Source: Promethearchaeota archaeon Loki_b31 (GTDB taxonomy: Archaea; Asgardarchaeota; Lokiarchaeia; Sigyniarchaeales; SOKP01). From it: DNA of 64,000 nt. Of the stretch, positions 43,297 through 53,015 are shown in pieces. The notes beneath the pieces were generated by a model that ran no database searches, was not told where the DNA came from, and saw only the letters and a program-made list of their open reading frames with translations. Numbering within the stretch: the first letter of the stretch is position 1; each line of letters starts with the position of its first letter. Made by a program: the position numbers and the translations under genes. The stretch lies in assembly GCA_005222975.1 (NCBI GenBank), contig NJBI01000005.1, positions 1 to 64,000 on the forward strand, written 5' to 3'.

Positions 43297-46200
43297 ATGT
43301 CTGAAAATTCGTTTTCATTAGTAGATTTGTATCCAAAATATGTAATAAACTCGAAAGGAGAAAAGAAAAAATTCGAAGTTACTAACATAGCAAAAGTATT
43401 AAACAAAGAAACTGGTCTTGATATGCACATTGCGGAAAAAGTTACAGAAGATGTAGTTCGAATAATTATTGGTCTAGGAGTTGATGAGATCACTACTAAT
43501 TACATTAGAGAATTAGTATGTGTCGAGCTAACCCAACGAGGTTTAAATAAATACCGAAATCTATTCGCCCGAGCTATCAATTTGGAAAACATATCTTTCA
43601 CGTTAGACGACAATTTTATTGCTAAATTTATAGGGAAACAACCTGATTGGGGGCCTTTAGGGCACATCACATACAAAAGAACTTACGCCAGAGTTGTAGA
43701 AGGAGAGAACAGAAAAGAAGAATTCTGGGAAACGATCAAAAGAGTTGTCGAAGGTTGTTATTCAATCCAAAAAGAGCACTGCATTAAGTTAAGTTTACCT
43801 TGGACCGATGCTAAAGCTCAGAATTCTGCTCAAATAATGTATGAAAAAATCTGGAATTTTAAGTTTTTACCTCCAGGAAGAGGTCTTTGGATGATGGGGA
43901 CCGAATTTATCGCACGTCACGGTTCCATGTCGCTTAATAACTGTGGTTTTGCCTCTACCGACGATATTAACTTAAAATACTCGAAAGCGTTTCAATTTGT
44001 GATGGATGCGCTAATGTTGGGTGTGGGGGTAGGTTTTGATACGAAAGGAGCGGGTAAAATTACAATTAAAAAACCTATAGAAGATCATTTTACTTTTCAA
44101 ATACCCGATAGTAGAGAAGGTTGGGTGGAAGCACTTAAACTTGTTATAGAAGCGTATTTTTTAGGTAAGCGAATTCCAAAGTTTGATTTTAGCTTAATCA
44201 GGTCTGCAGGTCAGCCAATTAGAGGCTTTGGAGGGATTGCCAGCGGTCCAGACCCTTTAAAGGATATGTTGATGAATATTCAAAAGATTTTAGAAGCTCG
44301 AATTGGTCAATCAATAAGTTCACTTGACATTTTGGATATTATGAATCTCATTGGAAAATGCGTCGTCGCTGGAAATGTTAGGCGTAGTGCTGAGATTGCA
44401 TTAGGGGAAGCCACCGATTTAGAGTTTATAAAGTGCAAACAAGACAAAGAAAAACTTTATTCGCATAGATGGGCAAGCAATAACAGTATATTTGCAAAAA
44501 AAGGATTAGACTATTCTTTCATAGCAGATCAGATTTCCGTGAATGGAGAACCGGGAATTCTTTGGTTAGAAAACGCAAAAGCGTATTCTCGAATGGGAAA
44601 CCCACCAGACCATAAAGATAAGAAAGCTGCGGGCGTGAACCCTTGCATTACAGGTGATACATTGATTGCTGTCGCTGATGGTAGGAATGCTGTAGCAATA
44701 AAACTATTGGCAGAAGAAGGAAACGATGTTCCTGTGTACTGTAAAGATGATAAAGGATTAACAGTAATAAGAATGATGAGAAATCCAAGAATTACAGGCT
44801 ATAATGAGAAAATATATGAAGTAAAATTGGATGATGATAGTATAATAAAATGCACAGGAAATCATAAGTTTATTTTAAGGAATAAAACATCTAAAGAAGC
44901 TAGAGAATTAAGAAATGGAGATAGTCTAATGATAACGCCAAAATGGCAGACAACTTGGGCAGAGATAATGGGAGAAGAAAAGAAGAAAAGATCAATTTAT
45001 TGGATGTTAAATAATGGAATGAAAAATACTTTCGAACATTCATTTATTTATGAACAATTTAATAAATGTAAAATTCCCAGTGGGTATGTTCTCCATCATA
45101 AAGACAAGGATGGTTTGAATAATAGAAAAAGTAATTTAGAACTTATGCTAAAGGATGATCATGATTCTTTACACGATATATCAGGTGATAAAAATCCTAT
45201 GCGTATTTGGTATCCCCATGCTACTCCTGAAGAAAAACAACAATATCATCAAAGGATGTCGAAAGCTACTTCCGGTACCAAAAACCCAAGATATTCTGGA
45301 ATCTCTAATGAGCAAATTTATAATGAGATGATTTCCTATATCAAAAGAACAAATGAACCATTAACTATTCCCGCTTGGAAAGAATATTCAAAAGAAATAG
45401 GATTAATATCTTCTTTTACTGAATTTCGTGGTTCATTATTGAATTTCATTAAAAGAGCGAATATTGAATCTGGATTTGAACATTTAGATAACCCAGCTCT
45501 AATGAGAGAATATAAAAAATATATTAATTTACTGAAAGAAAGCGATCTTGAGTTAATTTTTGAAGATGGTATGTTTGTTGTAAAATATTGTGCATTATGT
45601 AGAAGGGAATTTAAAGTAAAATATGGCAGACGAGAGCAAGCTTATTGTTCACATAAATGTGCTAATAAAATAGCTGCAATTAAGGCAGGCGCAGCGATGA
45701 AAAATAAAGGAAAAAGAAATCAACAAGAAGCTAGAAGAAAATTATGTCAATTATTTGCTCAATATATTTATGAACAAAATGAGGTTCCTCAGTTAGCTGA
45801 TTTCTTAAAGTTTATTAAAGAAAATGGAATCAACGATTTTAGAACTGCTGGAATCTATAAAGGTTATCAATATGTAATGGATAAGATCACTGAGAAATAT
45901 GTTTGTCAAAGAATCTCTGTTCGCTCATTAAGTAAACATCAGTATAGGCAACAAATGGCACTAAAACTAAAAGACTGTGGTCTATCTTATAACCATAAAG
46001 TTGTATCAGTTAATTATATTGGGGAAACTACAGTTTATAACGGCACAGTCGATGATTTCCATAATTATGGAATTATTCTAACTGAAAAAGAAACTAAATC
46101 AGGTAGACCAAAACTTGAAATGATTTTTACTGCGAATTGCGGAGAACAAACACTAGAGTCATTCGAGCTTTGTTGTTTGGTTGAAACCTTCCCTTCAAGG

Positions 46201-47025
46201 CATGAATCATACGAAGAGTATCAAAACACTCTAAAGTACGCTTATTTGTATGCCAAATCTGTTACGCTCGTAAATACGCATTGGCAAGAAACTAACGCAG
46301 TGATGCTTAAGAATAGGCGAATGGGAATTTCACAAACAGGAATAATTGAAGCTTTTGTGAAATATGGGAGAAGGACTATATTAGACTGGTGCGATAAAGG
46401 CTATAAATATTTACGAGAATTGGACGAGGAATATTCTGATTGGTTGTGCGTCCCAAAATCGATAAAAATTACTACGGTTAAACCGAGCGGAACCGTTAGC
46501 TTACTTCCGGGAGTCACTCCTGGAATTCATTATCCTCATTCAGAATACTATATTAGAAGAATTCGCATTTCGAAGAATTCTGATTTGATAGAACCCATTA
46601 AAAACGCGGGTTATCGCATAGAGGACGATTCTTATTCTCCTAATACTATTGTAGTCGAATTTCCCGTCCACGAACAATTATTTGAACGTTCCAAGGACGA
46701 TGTTTCCATATGGGAACAAGCGGAAAATGCCGCAGACTATCAAAAATATTGGTCCGACAACCAAGTATCAATTACGATTACATTTAAGCAAGACGAGGCA
46801 AAACAGATTAAACACGTGCTGGAGTGCTTTGAAGATAAGCTAAAAAGCGTGAGTTTTTTACCGATTAAAGAACACGGTTACAAACAAGCTCCTTACGAAG
46901 AAATCACAAAAGAAAAATTCGAGGAAATGGTTTCAAAACTTAAACCTTTAGATTTGGATAAAACAAAAGATAGAGCAATAGGAAGTAAGTTTTGTGATTC
47001 GGAGGCTTGTGAAATTAAGCTTTAA
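43297..47025 (+). CDS. nrdJ: Adenosylcobalamin-dependent (class II) ribonucleotide reductase with intein
   Basis: 1242 residues, of which 744 form the mature enzyme after removal of the 498-residue intein. It begins with an ATP-cone-like segment (KKKFEVTNIAKVLNKETG). The catalytic core has LPPGRGLWMMG, SLNNCGFAST (first redox Cys), NP-C-GEQ with the thiyl-radical Cys at 948, and TTVKPSGTVSLLPGVTPG. The C-terminus has the cysteine pair FCDSEACEIKL that re-reduces the active site. The gross order fits monomeric nucleoside-triphosphate reductases of the Lactobacillus leichmannii type, using coenzyme B12 and working with or without oxygen. Without splicing the enzyme would be inactive. Confidence 0.9.
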   Translation: MSENSFSLVDLYPKYVINSKGEKKKFEVTNIAKVLNKETGLDMHIAEKVTEDVVRIIIGLGVDEITTNYIRELVCVELTQRGLNKYRNLFARAINLENISFTLDDNFIAKFIGKQPDWGPLGHITYKRTYARVVEGENRKEEFWETIKRVVEGCYSIQKEHCIKLSLPWTDAKAQNSAQIMYEKIWNFKFLPPGRGLWMMGTEFIARHGSMSLNNCGFASTDDINLKYSKAFQFVMDALMLGVGVGFDTKGAGKITIKKPIEDHFTFQIPDSREGWVEALKLVIEAYFLGKRIPKFDFSLIRSAGQPIRGFGGIASGPDPLKDMLMNIQKILEARIGQSISSLDILDIMNLIGKCVVAGNVRRSAEIALGEATDLEFIKCKQDKEKLYSHRWASNNSIFAKKGLDYSFIADQISVNGEPGILWLENAKAYSRMGNPPDHKDKKAAGVNPCITGDTLIAVADGRNAVAIKLLAEEGNDVPVYCKDDKGLTVIRMMRNPRITGYNEKIYEVKLDDDSIIKCTGNHKFILRNKTSKEARELRNGDSLMITPKWQTTWAEIMGEEKKKRSIYWMLNNGMKNTFEHSFIYEQFNKCKIPSGYVLHHKDKDGLNNRKSNLELMLKDDHDSLHDISGDKNPMRIWYPHATPEEKQQYHQRMSKATSGTKNPRYSGISNEQIYNEMISYIKRTNEPLTIPAWKEYSKEIGLISSFTEFRGSLLNFIKRANIESGFEHLDNPALMREYKKYINLLKESDLELIFEDGMFVVKYCALCRREFKVKYGRREQAYCSHKCANKIAAIKAGAAMKNKGKRNQQEARRKLCQLFAQYIYEQNEVPQLADFLKFIKENGINDFRTAGIYKGYQYVMDKITEKYVCQRISVRSLSKHQYRQQMALKLKDCGLSYNHKVVSVNYIGETTVYNGTVDDFHNYGIILTEKETKSGRPKLEMIFTANCGEQTLESFELCCLVETFPSRHESYEEYQNTLKYAYLYAKSVTLVNTHWQETNAVMLKNRRMGISQTGIIEAFVKYGRRTILDWCDKGYKYLRELDEEYSDWLCVPKSIKITTVKPSGTVSLLPGVTPGIHYPHSEYYIRRIRISKNSDLIEPIKNAGYRIEDDSYSPNTIVVEFPVHEQLFERSKDDVSIWEQAENAADYQKYWSDNQVSITITFKQDEAKQIKHVLECFEDKLKSVSFLPIKEHGYKQAPYEEITKEKFEEMVSKLKPLDLDKTKDRAIGSKFCDSEACEIKL
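44644..46137 (+). other. HNH-endonuclease intein in nrdJ
   Basis: Codons 450-947. The N-terminal splice block is CITGDTLI, followed by KCTGNHKFI (block B, with Thr and His). Block F-like VDDFHNYGIIL lies near the end, and the last residues are FTAN before the extein Cys. The penultimate residue is Ala instead of the usual His. The insert carries an HNH nuclease (YVLHHKDKDGLNNRKSNLEL, H600/H601) and a zinc-knuckle segment (CALC, CSHKC), not a LAGLIDADG domain. The insertion site is immediately before the thiyl-radical Cys, a highly conserved spot favoured by inteins. Confidence 0.85.
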
Positions 47026-47240
47026 ATTAGTATTTAGCTAATTATAATATCTTTTATCTTTTCTTAATGTATATCTTGCCTAAAAATTGTCAACTTAAAA
47101 CAATAAAATTATTAACTTCAAACAATATTTGTATAACTAATAAAATTCTTAAGAAAAAATGTCTTATTAAGAAAAAATTAAAAGCTATCTAAGAAATTTA
47201 ATTTTATTACAAGAATAAAATAATGGAAGAGTGAATAAGT

Positions 47241-48149
47241 ATGGAAAATGATCCTGAAGAAGATAAAAAAAAGAGAAAGGAAAGAGCGAAGGCAAGGGCT
47301 GCTCCTACGAAAAAAAAAGTAGCTAAACCAAAAAAAGGTGAGGAAGTTCAAAAACCTAGGGGAAAAATTGTTTATAAAAAGATAAAAGTCAATTTTTGGA
47401 GAACTCGTTTGCACGACGAGGAATTGGGCATACATCAACAACTCAAATATACCGCAAAAACACGTTGGTTTTCTAAAAACTTCGATATCGAAGGTGTAAT
47501 TGAAATAGACGACCAAAAGAAAAATATCATTGCTTTTAATAAGGAGCAATGGGAAGAGAGCCCGATAGAGGAGAAGAGACTCGTGTGCCGTTATTTTACG
47601 ATTATGGAAGAAACTATGGCATCAACGGCTAAAGGTGGTAATTTTAAAGGGGGAATAGAGTTAAGCATAGCTCATTCTCTCATTCAGAGTTTTGAAATTA
47701 AGCACCCCGGACCGGTTTTTTACGCACAAATTCCAGGAGTAAAAAGTTTAATTCGATTCGTAAGAGGATGGCGATTCATCGGTTCACGTTGGACCTTCCC
47801 CCTCTTACCTGAAGAAAAAGGCGATAAGCTCCAGATGGTTTTAGCAAAAGGAGTTGTCGGTCCCGGGAGGAACTATAAATTTTTAATCGGAAAGAAAATA
47901 ATTGCGAGAATAGATGGGCATCCTATACAAAAAGAATATATTCTTGAAATCTTCGATGAAGATTACGCAAAAGACAAAACTTTTGTTCGCTATATGATAC
48001 TTTTTGGCTTGGCTTGTAACTTTATGGACGAGGCTAAAAAAATAGTTAAAAGATTGTATAAAAAGATGAAATCAACAGGTACTACAGATTATAAGATACC
48101 CAAAACTGAACTTGACCTTTTCCGCAACCCCAGAATGATGAGAAGGTAA
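47241..48149 (+). CDS. Protein with basic tail, unknown
   Basis: 302 residues. The first ~45 residues are highly charged and Lys-rich (KKKRKERAKARAAPTKKK), like a nucleic-acid-binding or disordered tail. The remainder is a compact mixed fold (KIKVNFWRTRLHDEELG, IAHSLIQSFEIKHPGP, VVGPGRNYKFLIGKK) with no signal peptide, cysteine cluster or membrane segment. I do not recognise it. It is a single gene followed by poly-T runs and a convergent membrane-protein gene. Confidence 0.65.
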   Translation: MENDPEEDKKKRKERAKARAAPTKKKVAKPKKGEEVQKPRGKIVYKKIKVNFWRTRLHDEELGIHQQLKYTAKTRWFSKNFDIEGVIEIDDQKKNIIAFNKEQWEESPIEEKRLVCRYFTIMEETMASTAKGGNFKGGIELSIAHSLIQSFEIKHPGPVFYAQIPGVKSLIRFVRGWRFIGSRWTFPLLPEEKGDKLQMVLAKGVVGPGRNYKFLIGKKIIARIDGHPIQKEYILEIFDEDYAKDKTFVRYMILFGLACNFMDEAKKIVKRLYKKMKSTGTTDYKIPKTELDLFRNPRMMRR

Positions 48150-48167
48150 AATTTACATATAATAAAC

Positions 48168-48192
48168 TTTTTTATTTTTTCTAATTTTTTTT
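48168..48192 (+). terminator. Poly-T terminator after the 302-residue gene
   Basis: T-runs begin about 19 bases after the stop at 48149, in a gap between convergent genes. Confidence 0.45.
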
Positions 48193-48254
48193 AAAAAGAC
48201 TTTTACAAGAAGATCTACAATTTAATACTTACTTAAAAACTAATAAGAATTAAT

Positions 48255-48273
48255 AAAAAATTAAGAAAAAAAA
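48255..48273 (-). terminator. Poly-T (minus strand) terminator of the four-helix membrane gene
   Basis: A-rich on the plus strand, so T-runs on the minus strand, starting about 38 bases after the stop codon at 48311. Confidence 0.35.
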
Positions 48274-48310
48274 TAGGAAAGAATCTTTTTTATTTTTTTA
48301 AATTTTGAGT

Positions 48311-49081
48311 TTAGCTCAACATTTTGCGTTTCCAAGACTTGTAGGCTCTAGTTTCCTTTCCTCGATAAATCGCTTTTTTTCCAGTTTGTTTTTCGTAGAT
48401 TTTATGAAGACTTTCGTCGTCTTCTCCCTTTAATTCTTCTCTTCTAATTTCGTCTTCGATTTCGTCTTCTTCTTCTATTCTTTTAACGCGTTTGAGGACG
48501 ATAAAGACTCCATGATTCCAAATAGCAAACCCCAAATAGACAAGCATCACAATAACAAATAACATTAATCCAACAAACAAAACCCAATCTCCAGGGTTGA
48601 AATGCGTTATAATGTAATACCAAAAGTCCCTAACTAAGTCTACGAAAAATGTAGGAACTATTACGACAAATAATGTTATGAGAAATAGATAAACACTAAT
48701 TAGTGTTACTGCTATTAAGAGTCTTAGCGTTGTGTAGTCTTCGTACTTCTTGGCTAATATTCTATCCTTGAAGAGTCTCTGGCATAATCTAAGTATACCT
48801 CCTCGAAATAAAGTATAAAATAGGACGAGCAAAAACATATGTAATACGATAATCCCCACGATAATTAAAGCGGCGGCACCAGGACCCCAACCTGCTACTA
48901 TTTCCCATCTACCCGATTCTATTAACCATCCAATAATCGTTAACCAAATGCCTAAAATCGTGATTGCTGAAGAAACTATAATTGAGTAATAAATCGCTTT
49001 AGCAATGCGTAAATCCCAGGTTGAATACTCGTCTAAGGGATTAGCCGCTCTCGTTGGTTCTCTTCTTGGTTTTCTAGGCAT
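48311..49081 (-). CDS. Four-helix membrane protein with charged ends, unknown
   Basis: 256 residues. A basic cytosolic N-terminus (PRKPRREPTR) is followed by four transmembrane helices (about 30-55, 68-95, 120-148 and 165-190). The C-terminus of about 60 residues is first acidic (RIEEEDEIEDEIRREELKGEDDE) and then basic (ETRAYKSWKRKM). No recognised family. It is codirectional with the zinc-ribbon membrane protein 135 bases upstream. Confidence 0.65.
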   Translation of the reverse strand: MPRKPRREPTRAANPLDEYSTWDLRIAKAIYYSIIVSSAITILGIWLTIIGWLIESGRWEIVAGWGPGAAALIIVGIIVLHMFLLVLFYTLFRGGILRLCQRLFKDRILAKKYEDYTTLRLLIAVTLISVYLFLITLFVVIVPTFFVDLVRDFWYYIITHFNPGDWVLFVGLMLFVIVMLVYLGFAIWNHGVFIVLKRVKRIEEEDEIEDEIRREELKGEDDESLHKIYEKQTGKKAIYRGKETRAYKSWKRKMLS

Positions 49082-49216
49082 AATTTTTTCACTCTCAAAT
49101 ATTTTAAATTAGATTTTCAAATTTTTATTATTATATTATATGTATTTTAATTTATTTGAATGTTTTCTATTTAATTATTAAATAATAAGTGATTGATAAG
49201 ATTCTAAAAATTAAAA

Positions 49217-49663
49217 TTAATAAGGTGTTTTTAGTGAAGAATGGCAATATGGACATTTGACAGCGTCGGGTTTTATATCTTCTCCGCAGTAGGGACAAAA
49301 TGTCTGATCTTCTTTTTTCTTATCGGTTATTTCCGATGGCGCTTCTTCTTCCTCCTCTTCGGCTCTCTTTTTAGCTTCTATTTTTTTTCCAGCCTTTTTG
49401 AGAACCCTTTCTTTTGTGGTAAGTGGCTCCGTTTCTTCCTCAGGTTTTTTATGTGGTTTTCTTGAAAATTCTACTTTTGCTCGACAAGTAGGACAATAAA
49501 CCTTCTTCTTATTCATGTAGTAAAAGGCAAATACAATACCCGCGATCCCTATTGTTGCAATCGTTACCATCACCCATATTATTTTTTGAAATGTTTCTAT
49601 TGGCTTTCTTACGGCGTGATCGATTTCTTTATCGCAAACTTTACAGTAAATGTACTTTGTCAT
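49217..49663 (-). CDS. Zinc-ribbon membrane protein
   Basis: 148 residues. CKVC near the N-terminus and CPTC after a transmembrane helix (residues about 28-48, IIWVMVTIATIGIAGIVFAF) form a ribbon split by the membrane segment. A charged Lys/Glu-rich linker leads to a C-terminal zinc ribbon, CPYCGEDIKPDAVKCPYC. The design is the same as the shorter protein at 2554-2868. Function unknown; probably a cytosol-facing membrane adaptor. Confidence 0.7.
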   Translation of the reverse strand: MTKYIYCKVCDKEIDHAVRKPIETFQKIIWVMVTIATIGIAGIVFAFYYMNKKKVYCPTCRAKVEFSRKPHKKPEEETEPLTTKERVLKKAGKKIEAKKRAEEEEEEAPSEITDKKKEDQTFCPYCGEDIKPDAVKCPYCHSSLKTPY

Positions 49664-49821
49664 AATTTTCCACTTATTAATTAAACTATATTAATTTTAA
49701 TAATAGATTAGTTTAATTAAAAAAATTTCCATTATTTTAAGAAGTTCGTTATTTCTTGATTTGAAAAATTATTGCTTTAGTCCTTAATAAAAACTTTTTA
49801 CGCATATATCATTTTAATAGT

Positions 49822-49829
49822 TATATACT
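49822..49829 (+). promoter_or_regulatory. Possible TATA box of the tRNA methylthiotransferase gene
   Basis: TATATACT lies 20-27 bases before the ATG at 49849. With normal archaeal spacing transcription would start at or next to the start codon, giving a leaderless mRNA; no ribosome binding site is visible in front of the ATG. Confidence 0.35.
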
Positions 49830-49848
49830 CGTACAGATTTTAAAAAAT

Positions 49849-51180
49849 ATGGAAAAGAATTTATTTTACATAGAAACTTACGGATGTACGTCAAATAAGG
49901 CGGATTCCAACATTATTTCTAATGTTTTATTTAAATCGGGATACACTGAAACAACGCTTGAAGGCGCTGAATTCGTAATTATTAATACATGTGCCGTAAA
50001 GCAACAAACCGAAAATAAAATAAAATCTCGTCTGAAAGAATTGTATAACACATACAAAAAAGAAACAAATAAGTATTTCATCATCGCGGGCTGTTTGCCA
50101 CATATAGCACCAAATTATATTGATGTGGTCAAAAAGATAATCCCAAACTTTTCTGCCATTATTGACTTAGAAAATTTAAACGATCTTCCTTTAATATTTC
50201 AAGATATTAAATCCGGAAAAACTAATCTAGTTTTTAAGTCCAAAAGTTCGATTGATAAATCAACATTTTTGATCGAACACCCTAAAGAAAAAGTTACTGG
50301 AATTTTACCGATTTCGGAAGGATGTTTAGGTTCTTGTACTTATTGCTGCGTAAAAAACGCCAGGGGTCGATTAAATTGCTATAATCCGATAAATATCGTA
50401 GAGAACGTAACACATCAGTTAAAACAAGGAATTAAGCAAATATACTTAACATCTCAGGATTGTAGTACTTACATGTATAATAACACGAGATTAGTCGATT
50501 TAGTTCGAGAAATTGTGCATTTGGATTACAAGTTCTTCTTAAGAATTGGAATGCTAAATCCAAGGTTTATTGTTGATAATTTTGATCAATTAATTTCTAT
50601 ATTCAAATTTGATAAAGTGTACCAATTCTTACATATCCCCATTCAATCTGGAAGCGATCCTGTTCTCAAAAAAATGAATCGTACTTATTTAATTTCAGAT
50701 ATAGCAGAAAAACTCAAGATTTTGAGGAAAGAATTTCCATACATAACCATCTCGACAGATATAATATGTGGGTTTCCTGAAGAGACTGAAGATGATTTTA
50801 CGAAAACAATAGGCTTAATAAAATGGCTGAATCCAGAAATCCTCAACATTTCAAAATTTACTCCACGACCTGGAACAAAAGCTAAAAATATGGAACAAGT
50901 GAATAGTAAGATTATAAAAAAACGGTCCACAATACTTTCTAATGTCTTCCGCGAATCCTTGAGTAAAATAAATACTAACTGGAAAAATTGGGAGGGTGAG
51001 GTTTTAGTCTTACATGAAGGACTTAAACCAAATCAGGTTTTTGGCAGAAATTTTGCTTATAAAAATGTATTTATAGATAATTATGATGACGACATTGGTT
51101 CATTTGTTAATGTTAAAATAGAAAAAGTTGAAGGTTTTAACCTATTTGGAAAAATCGGGAGTAAAAACTCTTTTCGTTAG
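49849..51180 (+). CDS. tRNA N6-threonylcarbamoyladenosine methylthiotransferase (e-MtaB/CDKAL1 type)
   Basis: 443 residues. The enzyme adds a methylthio group to t6A37 of tRNAs reading ANN codons, giving ms2t6A. The N-terminal MTTase domain has the three cluster cysteines (YGCTSNKADS, NTCAVKQQTENK, AGCLPH). The radical SAM motif is GCLGSCTYC (C-x3-C-x2-C), with the family-typical KNARG after it. QSGSDPVLKKMNR and a C-terminal TRAM-like domain complete the order. The GCLGSCTYC context places it with the archaeal/eukaryotic CDKAL1 group rather than MiaB. Its 3' end overlaps the convergent PHP pseudogene by 39 bases. Confidence 0.9.
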   Translation: MEKNLFYIETYGCTSNKADSNIISNVLFKSGYTETTLEGAEFVIINTCAVKQQTENKIKSRLKELYNTYKKETNKYFIIAGCLPHIAPNYIDVVKKIIPNFSAIIDLENLNDLPLIFQDIKSGKTNLVFKSKSSIDKSTFLIEHPKEKVTGILPISEGCLGSCTYCCVKNARGRLNCYNPINIVENVTHQLKQGIKQIYLTSQDCSTYMYNNTRLVDLVREIVHLDYKFFLRIGMLNPRFIVDNFDQLISIFKFDKVYQFLHIPIQSGSDPVLKKMNRTYLISDIAEKLKILRKEFPYITISTDIICGFPEETEDDFTKTIGLIKWLNPEILNISKFTPRPGTKAKNMEQVNSKIIKKRSTILSNVFRESLSKINTNWKNWEGEVLVLHEGLKPNQVFGRNFAYKNVFIDNYDDDIGSFVNVKIEKVEGFNLFGKIGSKNSFR

Positions 51181-51995
51181 TGATGTTTTATTTAATTTGA
51201 GTAGTTTCGCCTCAAAAGGTTCGCAATAATCGTGGTCTACCCATATACGCGTTCTACCTTCAGATAATGCTTTTTTGATAACACTCCAATTTGGATCCTT
51301 TAATTCCTCTGGATTAAGAAGAAGTTCAGTCCAACGTGTTGCCCATTCTTTAAGGGGATTGTGAATATCGGTTCCTGTCGATAAAAATATCGGTCTTGGT
51401 AATTGATTGTTTTCTTTAAGCCTTTCTAACCAGTGAACTGTTTTGGGGTCGTACCACCGCATTTCGTTATTGATTTCAAACCCATCCACGCCCCATTCTA
51501 AAAGTTGCTGCCTTGTAGGATGAGTATATTTTCCTTTTCGAAGCTTGGTTGGTCCATTGTCCATGTAATGTGATCTACTTGAACAATTGCGCCCATTTCC
51601 TTTGCTCTCTTTATAGCAGACTTAATTTGATCATCAGTTGGATTAAATTTAATTTTCCCTGGGAAGTCCTCAATACCTAAAAAATTGAGATGGATACGGA
51701 GGGTAGTCCACTCGAATCCGGGAATAATAACAATTTCAGGATATTTATCTTGGAGTTCTAAAATGTACTTATTGTTTTTACCAGTATTGTGATCAGTTAG
51801 AACAAAAGCGTTAAATCCATTTGCTATATGCCACATAATACATTGTTCTGGAGTCATCCAACCATCGCTGGCTGTTGAATGCGCGTGAGTATCAAGAAAG
51901 AAGCCCTTTTCCGGTAAAATATCTGATTTTCTTTTATAATCAAACACATAATCGGGAATTTTACCTTTCAAATTCGAATAAATACCTTGCTTCAT
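51142..51995 (-). pseudogene. PHP-domain phosphoesterase gene broken by a frameshift
   Basis: The first part (from 51995) reads DTHAHSTASDGWMTPEQ, LTDHNTG, PGFEWTT and VDHITWTMDQP, the metal-site motifs of a PHP phosphoesterase. A one-base-type shift between about 51530 and 51557 moves the frame. The second part continues RKGKYTHPTRQQLLEWGVDGFEINNE and STGTDIHN to the stop at 51142. Together they give about 280 residues, a normal length, so one indel explains both pieces. It may be a true pseudogene or a sequencing error. The last 39 bases overlap the convergent methylthiotransferase gene. Confidence 0.75.
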
Positions 51996-52111
51996 GTGAT
52001 AGAAATATGTATTAAATTGATTAAATTCTTTTTGTAACTAAAAGGAGTTTAAAAAAAGGTTTATAAATGCTATTTTAAACCTTATTTCATTAAAAAAATT
52101 ATTAATATAAT

Positions 52112-52999
52112 TTATTTAAACCCGTTTTTTTCTAAAAATGCTGTTAATCTGGCACGGTGAAACTTCAAACCAAGCTCGTCGGGGTTCATTCCAAAAGATA
52201 AAGCGAATAACTCAGTTAAATATAGGATTGGTATCTTAAATTCGTTATTAGATTGAGTTCCTGCTTTCTTTTGGTTGGTATCCATTTGTTGGAAACAAGC
52301 AGGGCAAATAACGACAAATACATCAGCCCCAGCTTTTACTGCGCTAGAAAATTTATTTGCTAACAGTTGCATCGATGGCGCTTCTTCAGCGTTACCAACG
52401 CCAGACCCACAACAGAGCATCTCTTCGACGTAATCTATTGGTGTCGCTCCTGTCGCAGCTACTAGTTCTCTTAATTTCACAGGTTCCATTGGGTCGTCAG
52501 TTTGAACAATTTCAGAAGGTCTATTATAGTGACATCCTGTGTGGCACGCAACTTTTAACCCTGAAAAATCGTGAGTAACAAATTCTTTTATTTTCTCGGG
52601 ACCGTAATCGTGTAAGACCTCTACAAAATGCTTTACGTTAATTGAACCCTTGAATTCTTTTCCAATTCCTTTTAAAATTTTGTTTATCTTTTCCTTTTCG
52701 TGTTCGTTGTTGTTTAACTCTACATTCACAAGTTTAAGGGTTTGAAAACAACCATTACATAGTGAAACGATATCTTTTCCTTCGGCTTCGGCAAGCGTTA
52801 GGTTACGAGCACCCATTGCCAACCAACTTGTATGGTCAACTGAATTAAAACCAACTGGATCGGGACAACACGCAAAAGCAGCGTCGGAAGTTTTTATTCC
52901 TAGTTTATCAAATACTTTACGGGCGCTAGCTTCTATGAACGGAATTCTGTTGCCAATAGTGCAACCAGGAAACAGTTTATATTCTTCAACTTTTGCCAT
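52112..52999 (-). CDS. hdrB: Heterodisulfide reductase subunit B-like (HdrB)
   Basis: 295 residues with two CCG domains that hold the noncubane [4Fe-4S] clusters of HdrB: PGCTIGNR, FACCPDPVG and LCNGC, then CHTGCHYNRP, CCGSGVG and CPACFQQMD. In methanogens HdrB reduces CoM-S-S-CoB; in non-methanogens the electron acceptor is unknown. It is the last gene of the operon with an mvhG-like gene and hdrC. HdrA, the flavin bifurcation subunit, is not in the window. Confidence 0.85.
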   Translation of the reverse strand: MAKVEEYKLFPGCTIGNRIPFIEASARKVFDKLGIKTSDAAFACCPDPVGFNSVDHTSWLAMGARNLTLAEAEGKDIVSLCNGCFQTLKLVNVELNNNEHEKEKINKILKGIGKEFKGSINVKHFVEVLHDYGPEKIKEFVTHDFSGLKVACHTGCHYNRPSEIVQTDDPMEPVKLRELVAATGATPIDYVEEMLCCGSGVGNAEEAPSMQLLANKFSSAVKAGADVFVVICPACFQQMDTNQKKAGTQSNNEFKIPILYLTELFALSFGMNPDELGLKFHRARLTAFLEKNGFK

Positions 53000-53015
53000 A
53001 ATAAATTCTCTTTTC

